A stretch of 64,000 nt of DNA, taken from the NCBI RefSeq assembly GCF_014201515.1, contig NZ_JACHEQ010000001.1:62001-126000 (forward strand), read 5' to 3'. This document shows, in pieces, positions 58,322 to 64,000 of this stretch (positions are counted from its first letter, which is position 1; each line of letters opens with the position of its first letter). The notes below the pieces were generated by a model. That model worked only from the letters and a program-made list of their open reading frames with translations. It did not search any database and was not told the DNA's origin. Made by a program: the position numbers and the translations under genes. This stretch comes from Anoxybacillus mongoliensis (GTDB lineage Bacteria > Bacillota > Bacilli > Bacillales > Anoxybacillaceae).

Positions 58322-59425
58322 ATGCTTTCCCCTCACCTTGCGAAAAAAATTGTGTCTGACGTCCGTCGCCTCATTGATGAAGACATTATTATCGTCGCGA
58401 CAAACGGCATCATTATGGCAAGTACTGATACGACGCGCCTCGGGCAATTTCATGAAGGGGCGTTTCTCGTCTGCCAAGAAAAGAAAAAACGAATTATTAC
58501 AAAGCAAGATGAAAACATATTGCGAGGCGTGAAAGCTGGCGTCAACTTGCCGATCTTTTTTCACGGCGATGTCATCGGCGTCATCGGCATTACAGGCGAC
58601 CCGAAAAAAGTGTCTCCATACGGAGAATTATTAAAAAAAATGACTGAACTTCTCATTCAAGAAAACTATTATACAGAACAGCTTCAACTCGAAGCACGAG
58701 CGCTTGAAACGTTCGTTTTTGAATGGCTACAAGCTCACGAATGGTCGCCATCATTTTACGAACGGGCGCAACTGTTTCATGTCGATTTGACGGCGAAACG
58801 CCGTGTGATTATCGCTTCATTCCATGAAAACGAACCATCGCCTTCTGTTGATATGTGGAAATATGTACAAAACATTTGGAACGAACAACGTGACATCATC
58901 GTCCGTTGGGGAAACGATCGCTTACTGATTTTACAAACAGACGACGACAAAGAACGAACGATCACTAAAATAAAAACGATGCAACGAGCACTATTAGAAA
59001 AATACGATGTCGCACTTCATATCGGATGCGGAAAAATGGTAGATAGTAAACACGTGCACCATTCGTATAAACAAGCAGAACGCGCGCTTCATATTGCGAA
59101 ACAAACCGGGGAGATCGTCTTTGATGAAGATTTAAGATTAGAGATGTGTTTAGAAGACATTTCACTCACAACAAAACAAGAGCTCGTGAAACGAACGATC
59201 GACCCGCTCATGCATGAACAAGAACTCCTTCATACGTTGCGCACATTTTTCGCCAACAACTTATCGCTCAAACAAACAGCTGAAGCGCTACACATTCATA
59301 TTAATACGCTCCATTATCGCCTGAAAAAAATAGAGCAATATACAAATTTACACGTGCGCAATATCGAACATGTCGTCACTTTATATTTAGCTATTCGTTT
59401 TTTAGATGAAACAACAAAAAAATAA
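58322..59425 (+). CDS. CdaR/YsfB-like transcriptional regulator of the glycolate oxidase genes
   Basis: 367 residues. An N-terminal diacid-recognition domain (LSPHLAKKIVSDVRRLIDED, GVIGITGDPKKVSPYGELLK), a middle GGDEF-like segment, and a PucR/CdaR helix-turn-helix (TLRTFFANNLSLKQTAEALH, IHINTLHYRLKKIEQ). Such regulators respond to glycerate, glycolate or sugar diacids. In B. subtilis ysfB precedes ysfCD (glcDF), as here. AAAGGGAGTGAATAC precedes the ATG. The gene ends with its own terminator, so it is probably a separate transcript. Confidence 0.87.
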   Translation: MLSPHLAKKIVSDVRRLIDEDIIIVATNGIIMASTDTTRLGQFHEGAFLVCQEKKKRIITKQDENILRGVKAGVNLPIFFHGDVIGVIGITGDPKKVSPYGELLKKMTELLIQENYYTEQLQLEARALETFVFEWLQAHEWSPSFYERAQLFHVDLTAKRRVIIASFHENEPSPSVDMWKYVQNIWNEQRDIIVRWGNDRLLILQTDDDKERTITKIKTMQRALLEKYDVALHIGCGKMVDSKHVHHSYKQAERALHIAKQTGEIVFDEDLRLEMCLEDISLTTKQELVKRTIDPLMHEQELLHTLRTFFANNLSLKQTAEALHIHINTLHYRLKKIEQYTNLHVRNIEHVVTLYLAIRFLDETTKK

Positions 59426-59454
59426 TTTGTAAGCGTTTTATTTTTATATATTCA

Positions 59455-59484
59455 TCCATAGCGGGTTTTCCCGCTTTTTTTTAT
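59455..59484 (+). terminator. Terminator after the CdaR-like gene
   Basis: AGCGGG and CCCGCT pair around TTTT, then TTTTTTT. Confidence 0.85.
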
Positions 59485-59520
59485 GCTTATAGTAAAAATG
59501 GGAGAAAGAAGGTGGATGAT

Positions 59521-60933
59521 ATGATCACCGAACAAGTAAAACAACAACTCATTGACATTGTCGGTGCAAAAAACTACGACGATTCGAAAGCCGGACGGCT
59601 CGTTTATTCATATGACGCTACCCCAAACTTTCAATCGCTTCCTGATGCCGTCATCGCCCCGCGCAACACGAAAGAAGTGAGTGAAATCGTAAAAATTTGT
59701 AATAAAGAACGCATTCCGATCGTTCCGCGCGGTTCAGGGACGAACCTTTGTGCAGGCACATGCCCAACGGAAGGCGGCATCGTGATGTTGTTTAAACATA
59801 TGAATCGCATAATAGAAATTGATGAAGAAAACTTAACGGTGACCGTTCAGCCGGGTGTCATTACGCTTGACCTTATTCACGCTGTTGAAGCAAAAGGGCT
59901 GTTTTACCCGCCTGATCCAAGCTCGATGAAAATTTCAACGATCGGTGGCAACATTAATGAAAACTCCGGCGGTTTGCGCGGCTTAAAATACGGGGTGACA
60001 CGCGATTACGTCATGGGGCTTGAAGTCGTGCTCGCCAATGGTGACGTCATTCGCACGGGCGGAAAGCTCGCAAAAGACGTCGCCGGTTACGACTTAACGC
60101 GCCTTTTTGTCGGTTCGGAAGGCACGCTCGGCATTATTACAGAAGCGACGTTAAAGCTCATTCCGATGCCTGAGACGAAACAAACGATGCTTGCGCTATA
60201 TGAAGATTTAGAGGCAGCGGCGCGTTCCGTTTCGGCGATCATCGCCAATAAAATCATCCCGACGACGCTTGAATTTTTAGATCAGCCGACGTTACAAGTC
60301 GTCGAATCGTTCGTCAACATCGGCTTACCGACAGACGTCAAAGCAGTCCTGCTTATTGAACAAGACGGGCCAAAAGAAGTCGTTGAACGCGATATGAAAG
60401 CGATGGCGCGCATTTGCCGAGAACAACACGCCATTTCTGTTCAAGTGGCGCAAACAGAAGAAGAAGCAAATAACTTGCGCACCGCAAGACGTTCGGCGTT
60501 ATCGGCGCTCGCCCGTTTAAAGCCGACGACGATTTTAGAAGATGCGACCGTTCCGCGTTCGCAAATTGCGAATATGGTGAAAGCGATTAACGACATCGCG
60601 AAAACGTATAACGTCAACATTTGTACGTTCGGTCATGCAGGAGACGGCAATCTTCATCCGACATGCCCGACGGATGTGCGCGACAAAGACGAACTGCATC
60701 GCGTCGAGCAAGCGTTTGAAGACATATTTGCGAAAGCGATTGAACTTGGCGGCACGATTACAGGAGAACATGGCGTCGGCGTCATGAAAGCGCCGTATTT
60801 AGAGTGGAAACTCGGCAAAGAAGGAATCGCTGCGATGAAGGCGATTAAACAAGCGCTTGATCCGAACAACATTATGAATCCGGGAAAAGTGTTCGCGAAA
60901 AGCACGCGCAAACGGGTGGTGATTACACGATGA
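59521..60933 (+). CDS. glcD: GlcD, glycolate oxidase FAD-binding subunit
   Basis: 470 residues. The FAD-binding PCMH domain includes VPRGSGTNLCAGTCPTEGG, DPSSMKISTIGGNINENSGG and GSEGTLGIITEATLKLIP. The C-terminal FAD-oxidase domain includes CTFGHAGDGNLHPT, TGEHGVGVMKAPYL and DPNNIMNPGKVF. It oxidises glycolate or a similar 2-hydroxy acid to the keto acid. ATG 59521 follows AAGGTGG; a GTG nine bases upstream coincides with that site. It overlaps glcF by ATGA. Confidence 0.94.
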   Translation: MITEQVKQQLIDIVGAKNYDDSKAGRLVYSYDATPNFQSLPDAVIAPRNTKEVSEIVKICNKERIPIVPRGSGTNLCAGTCPTEGGIVMLFKHMNRIIEIDEENLTVTVQPGVITLDLIHAVEAKGLFYPPDPSSMKISTIGGNINENSGGLRGLKYGVTRDYVMGLEVVLANGDVIRTGGKLAKDVAGYDLTRLFVGSEGTLGIITEATLKLIPMPETKQTMLALYEDLEAAARSVSAIIANKIIPTTLEFLDQPTLQVVESFVNIGLPTDVKAVLLIEQDGPKEVVERDMKAMARICREQHAISVQVAQTEEEANNLRTARRSALSALARLKPTTILEDATVPRSQIANMVKAINDIAKTYNVNICTFGHAGDGNLHPTCPTDVRDKDELHRVEQAFEDIFAKAIELGGTITGEHGVGVMKAPYLEWKLGKEGIAAMKAIKQALDPNNIMNPGKVFAKSTRKRVVITR

Positions 60934-62276
60934 CAAACAAACAGCATATCCAACAACAGTTTCAAGCGCGCATGAATGAAGACGAGCTATTAAACTGTAT
61001 GCGCTGCGGCTTTTGTTTGCCGACATGTCCGACGTACATCGAATCTGGCTTTCAAGAGTCGCATTCACCACGCGGGCGCATTGCGTTAATGAAAGCGGTC
61101 GTTGACGGGCTCATCGAACCGGATGAAGATGTCGAACGTTCCCTTCAACTATGTCTTGGCTGTCGCGCCTGTGAACCGGTTTGCCCTTCTGGTGTACGCT
61201 ACGGTCATTTGCTTGAAGAAGCGCGCGATATTATCGCACAACATAAAACGTACTCACCGATCGTCCGTTTCATTCGCCATATTGTATTTAAACAGCTTTT
61301 TCCGCATCCAAAGCGCATGCGCATCGTGACGGCGCTGATCGGCTTTTATCAACGTTCAGGCTTGCAGACGCTCGTTCGTAAACTCGGCTTGTTGCGCGTA
61401 TTGCCGAACCATTTAGCGACGATGGAAAACGTATTGCCGAACGTGCCGACGTGGAAACAAATGAACGAACGTCCAACGCATGTGGAAGCGCTCGCTCCAC
61501 GAAAGCGCCGCGTTGCCTTTTTTCGCGGTTGTTTAATGGATACGATGTTTATGGACATAAACGATGCGACGATGAAACTATTACAGCTTGTTGGTTGCGA
61601 CATCGTCATTCCTGAGGCGCAAACGTGTTGCGGGGCGCTTCATGAACATAGCGGTGAAAAAGCGGACGCAAAAACGTTAGCGAAACGAAACATTGAAACG
61701 TTTGAAACACTTGATGTCGACTACATCGTCACAAACGCTGGCGGGTGCGGCGCCTTTTTAATCGAATACGACCATTTGTTAAAAGACGATCCCGTTTGGG
61801 CGGAGCGCGCAAAAGCATTCGTTGCCAAAATCAAAGACATATCCGCCATTTTAGTTGAACTCGGCTTTCACGAGCAAAGATGGCGCCTGCCAAACCAAAT
61901 GGTGACGTATCAAGACTCGTGCCATTTGCGAAACGTCATGAAAACAGCGAGTGAGCCACGCCTTCTTCTTCAATCGATTGCCGGCGTCGAGTTTCGTGAA
62001 ATGAAAGATGCCGACCGGTGTTGTGGGTCTGCAGGCATTTATAACATCATCGAGCCGGACATGTCGATGCAAGTGCTCGATTACAAAATGAAACAAGCAA
62101 AACAAACGAACGCAACGACGATCGTGACCGCCAATCCGGGTTGCTTACTGCAAATGAAACTCGGCATTGAACGAGAAGGACTCACAAACGTGCGTGCCGT
62201 TCATCTCGTTGAGTTGCTTTTAGAAGCTGTGGAAGCGACAAAACAAATGGACAAACCGCTTAAACAAATCGGATAG
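60930..62276 (+). CDS. glcF: GlcF, glycolate oxidase iron-sulphur subunit
   Basis: 448 residues. Two [4Fe-4S] motifs, CMRCGFCLPTCPTY and CLGCRACEPVCPSGVRYG, then two CCG domains (EAQTCCGALHEHSGE with NAGGCGAFL; DSCHLRN with DADRCCGSAGIYN). It carries electrons from GlcD to the respiratory chain at the membrane. Start ATG overlaps the glcD stop. Confidence 0.95.
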   Translation: MTNKQHIQQQFQARMNEDELLNCMRCGFCLPTCPTYIESGFQESHSPRGRIALMKAVVDGLIEPDEDVERSLQLCLGCRACEPVCPSGVRYGHLLEEARDIIAQHKTYSPIVRFIRHIVFKQLFPHPKRMRIVTALIGFYQRSGLQTLVRKLGLLRVLPNHLATMENVLPNVPTWKQMNERPTHVEALAPRKRRVAFFRGCLMDTMFMDINDATMKLLQLVGCDIVIPEAQTCCGALHEHSGEKADAKTLAKRNIETFETLDVDYIVTNAGGCGAFLIEYDHLLKDDPVWAERAKAFVAKIKDISAILVELGFHEQRWRLPNQMVTYQDSCHLRNVMKTASEPRLLLQSIAGVEFREMKDADRCCGSAGIYNIIEPDMSMQVLDYKMKQAKQTNATTIVTANPGCLLQMKLGIEREGLTNVRAVHLVELLLEAVEATKQMDKPLKQIG

Positions 62277-62310
62277 GGTATGACCATTCATGCCCTTTTC
62301 TTTTTTAATC
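62276..62310. terminator. Terminator after glcF
   Basis: GGGTATGA pairs with TCATGCCC (one G.U) around CCAT, followed by TTTTCTTTTTT. It overlaps the 3' end of the convergent DnaD-domain gene. Confidence 0.85.
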
Positions 62311-63148
62311 GTTCTTCTAACTCGCGCCGCTTTTGTTCGAGCTCTGCTTCGCTATACGTTTTTCGCTCATATTGTGTATAGTCGATATGTAGCCATTCTG
62401 GAACCATCTCCGTTCGCACTGCTCGTTTTCTTTTTTCGTGTGAACGTCTATATCCGTTTTTCTTCCAATTACGTAAAATACCTTCCGCATACGTCCACGT
62501 TTTCACCCCGTTTTTTAACGCGATCGCTAGCGCTTCTAGCACCCATTCTTCTGACGTTTCATTCACCCATAACGCCATATTTTCCCCGACATAACTACTG
62601 ATCGTCCCAAAACCGTTTTGTTCATAAAATTGTATTATGTTTTGTAATGTATCATCTGTTGTTATATTTGTTTGTCTGTTCATATTGCGATGTGCGTCTT
62701 GGCAAGTTGACGTATGCGACACGTCATGTTGCATCGTCTGTTCGTCATATTGACCGTTCGTTTTTTGTTCCATACACATCATCACTTGTTCGTCATGTTG
62801 CTTACTCGACTCGTTGCACCCGACGCTTTCTCCAAGCACTTCGGCAAGCACGTCGTAGTCAATGCGATACCATTTTGTTTTATCAAGCTTTGAGCGATAG
62901 CGCGAAACGACAATTCGTGTTTTCTCCAATCGGACGATCGTGCGCCGAATCGTGCTTTCTGACCAAAAAGGAAACTGTTTTTTCCATCCTTCGTACGTAT
63001 TGTATACCCACGTATAGCCATCATACGTATGCGTACTTTTCCCGAGCCAGTAATGAAGCTGTTGTAAAAAAATACTTTCATTCAACCCAAGCTTTACCGC
63101 CACCGTCGGCAATACGAACAACGGATCATCATCGACTAGCCATTTCAT
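62288..63148 (-). CDS. DnaD-domain protein with phage replication-type N-terminus
   Basis: 286 residues. The N-terminal winged-helix part (FVLPTVAVKLGLNESIFLQQ, WSESTIRRTIVRLEKTRIVV) is typical of phage and plasmid replication initiators. The C-terminal DnaD/DnaB_2 domain includes IIQFYEQNGFGTISSYVGEN and WTYAEGILRNWKKNGY. A Cys/His/Gln-rich linker joins them. ATG 63148 lies 7 nt after AGGAGG; the frame to 63169 starts before that site. No other phage gene is near, so it may be a domesticated remnant or a host helicase-loading paralogue. Confidence 0.83.
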   Translation of the reverse strand: MKWLVDDDPLFVLPTVAVKLGLNESIFLQQLHYWLGKSTHTYDGYTWVYNTYEGWKKQFPFWSESTIRRTIVRLEKTRIVVSRYRSKLDKTKWYRIDYDVLAEVLGESVGCNESSKQHDEQVMMCMEQKTNGQYDEQTMQHDVSHTSTCQDAHRNMNRQTNITTDDTLQNIIQFYEQNGFGTISSYVGENMALWVNETSEEWVLEALAIALKNGVKTWTYAEGILRNWKKNGYRRSHEKRKRAVRTEMVPEWLHIDYTQYERKTYSEAELEQKRRELEERLKKKRA

Positions 63149-63199
63149 CTCCATCCCTCCTACATTCATCTATCGCTTCATGCGCGGCATTTGGTTAGA

Positions 63200-63235
63200 T
63201 GAGAAAAGAAAAAAGAGAATGCCGATGCATTCCCT
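63200..63235 (-). terminator. Terminator after the ferritin gene
   Basis: GAATGC and GCATTC pair around ATCG, followed on the minus strand by TCTTTTTTCTTTTCTC. Confidence 0.88.
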
Positions 63236-63739
63236 TTAAGCTTCTGGTGTAAATGTGCGTTGTGCGAGTTCATTGTCAAGCATAAATAGCGAGTTGCTGT
63301 CGCCTTCGATGCGTTTTAGTTTTTGAATGAGCGTATCGAACAACGACTCTTCTTCGACTTGTTCGTCAATAAACCATTTTAAAAAGTTCATCGTCGCATG
63401 CTCGCGCTCGTCTAACGCTAAGTCAGATAGTTTATAAATGCGGCGCGTCACCTCTTTTTCATGGGCGAGCGCTTTTTCAAAGCAATCGCGAACGGACGTA
63501 AATTCGTTATTTGGCGATGGGAAACCGGCCATCACCGCCCGTTCGCCAAGCGCATTAATGAAGTTGTAAAACTTCATCGCATGGAAACGTTCTTCTTCCG
63601 CTTGCACTAAAAAGAAATTCGCAAAGCCATCCAATCCTTCCGCCGAGCAATACGCCGCCATCGCCATATACGCATGCGCAGAATAAAATTCAAAATTCAT
63701 TTGATCGTTCAATCCGTTTAACAATTTTTCACTTAACAT
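63236..63739 (-). CDS. ftnA: Ferritin, iron-storage protein
   Basis: 167 residues, four-helix bundle. Ferroxidase-site residues are visible as NFEFYSAHAYMAMAAYCSAE, VQAEEERFHAMKFYNFINAL (ExxxxH) and the third-helix Glu in EKALAHEKEVTRR. It stores iron in a 24-subunit cytoplasmic cage. The N-terminus MLSEKLLNGLNDQMNFEFYS is that of Firmicute ferritins. AGAGAGGAGTG precedes the ATG. Confidence 0.95.
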   Translation of the reverse strand: MLSEKLLNGLNDQMNFEFYSAHAYMAMAAYCSAEGLDGFANFFLVQAEEERFHAMKFYNFINALGERAVMAGFPSPNNEFTSVRDCFEKALAHEKEVTRRIYKLSDLALDEREHATMNFLKWFIDEQVEEESLFDTLIQKLKRIEGDSNSLFMLDNELAQRTFTPEA

Positions 63740-63796
63740 ACATCAACACTCCTCTCTTTCTTTATTATAACAAAAAGAGGAGGAACGTGCCTCCCC

Positions 63797-64000
63797 TTAT
63801 TCGTTTTGCGCTTTTTTCAACGTTTGAATCGCATCTTCTTGTTGTTTCGTTTCTTTTCCGGAGAAAAACCAACCGCCTGCGGCAATCGCTAAAAGCACGA
63901 TCCAGAAAATCGCCTTCCATAACGCCGAATGTGCAAAATGTTCAGAAACGATCGCTAAACTTGGATGTGCTAACGTATATACGGCCAATTTCACACCGAC
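63797..64000 (-). CDS. Membrane protein fragment, 5' end cut by window edge
   Basis: At least 65 residues are visible and the frame stays open to position 64000, so it may be the C-terminal part of a longer protein; an internal GTG at 63994 is the only start in view. One clear membrane helix (ALWKAIFWIVLLAIAAGGWF) is followed by a short charged tail (GKETKQQEDAIQTLKKAQNE). No family was recognised. It lies 58 bp upstream of ferritin on the same strand. Confidence 0.5.
   Translation of the reverse strand, partial: VGVKLAVYTLAHPSLAIVSEHFAHSALWKAIFWIVLLAIAAGGWFFSGKETKQQEDAIQTLKKAQNE

Overview
The window reads as a chromosomal segment of a moderately thermophilic, spore-forming Bacillaceae. Codon choice, moderate G+C, protein sequences and gene order point to Anoxybacillus or a close Geobacillus relative. 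From memory, the order kinE - mtn genes - kinD - clpE - ykvI - queCDEF is that of Bacillus subtilis, here inverted and broken by inserted genes. No rRNA, tRNA, CRISPR array, insertion sequence or intact prophage was recognised.

Layout. 1-4.5 kb: the end of an oxidoreductase gene, then the preQ1/queuosine operon queC-queD-queE-queF on the minus strand behind a preQ1-I riboswitch. queF is not intact: a group I intron encoding an HNH endonuclease sits directly after the codon of the catalytic cysteine. 4.5-14 kb: phoU, a coiled-coil gene built from 99-bp tandem repeats, a chemoreceptor, ykvI, two lipoproteins, a two-component system and a soluble PAS chemoreceptor. 14-24 kb: clpE with two CtsR boxes, a TetR-controlled ABC exporter, a lysine-riboswitch amino acid permease, a DUF3800 gene beside a candidate small RNA, a KinD-like kinase and a ZIP metal transporter. 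24-35.5 kb: the methionine salvage cluster (mtnWXBD, mtnE, mtnU, mtnKA) with two SAM riboswitches. mtnKA runs on into a three-gene ribose-type ABC importer that probably brings in methylthioribose or a similar thio/deoxy sugar.

35.5-47.2 kb: a globin-type chemoreceptor with a zinc-binding CZB tail, a multi-PAS kinase (KinE-like), lutABC with lutR and the lactate permease lutP, both flanked by LutR operators, and a B12-binding radical SAM protein. 47.2-49.1 kb: a structured, promoter- and terminator-bounded RNA in front of a NYN-domain gene, then several very small genes. 49-56.3 kb: a maltose-type ABC importer, beta-phosphoglucomutase, a GH65 disaccharide phosphorylase and a LacI regulator with two identical operators. 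56.3-64 kb: another chemoreceptor, the glycolate oxidase set (CdaR-like regulator, glcD, glcF), a DnaD-domain protein, ferritin and a partial membrane protein.

The strongest unusual finding is the group I intron in queF. Next are two candidate structured RNAs (about 21.6 and 47.3 kb), the transporter attached to mtnKA, and the repeat-built coiled-coil gene. Function calls come from reading motifs and gene context by eye; no database search was run.
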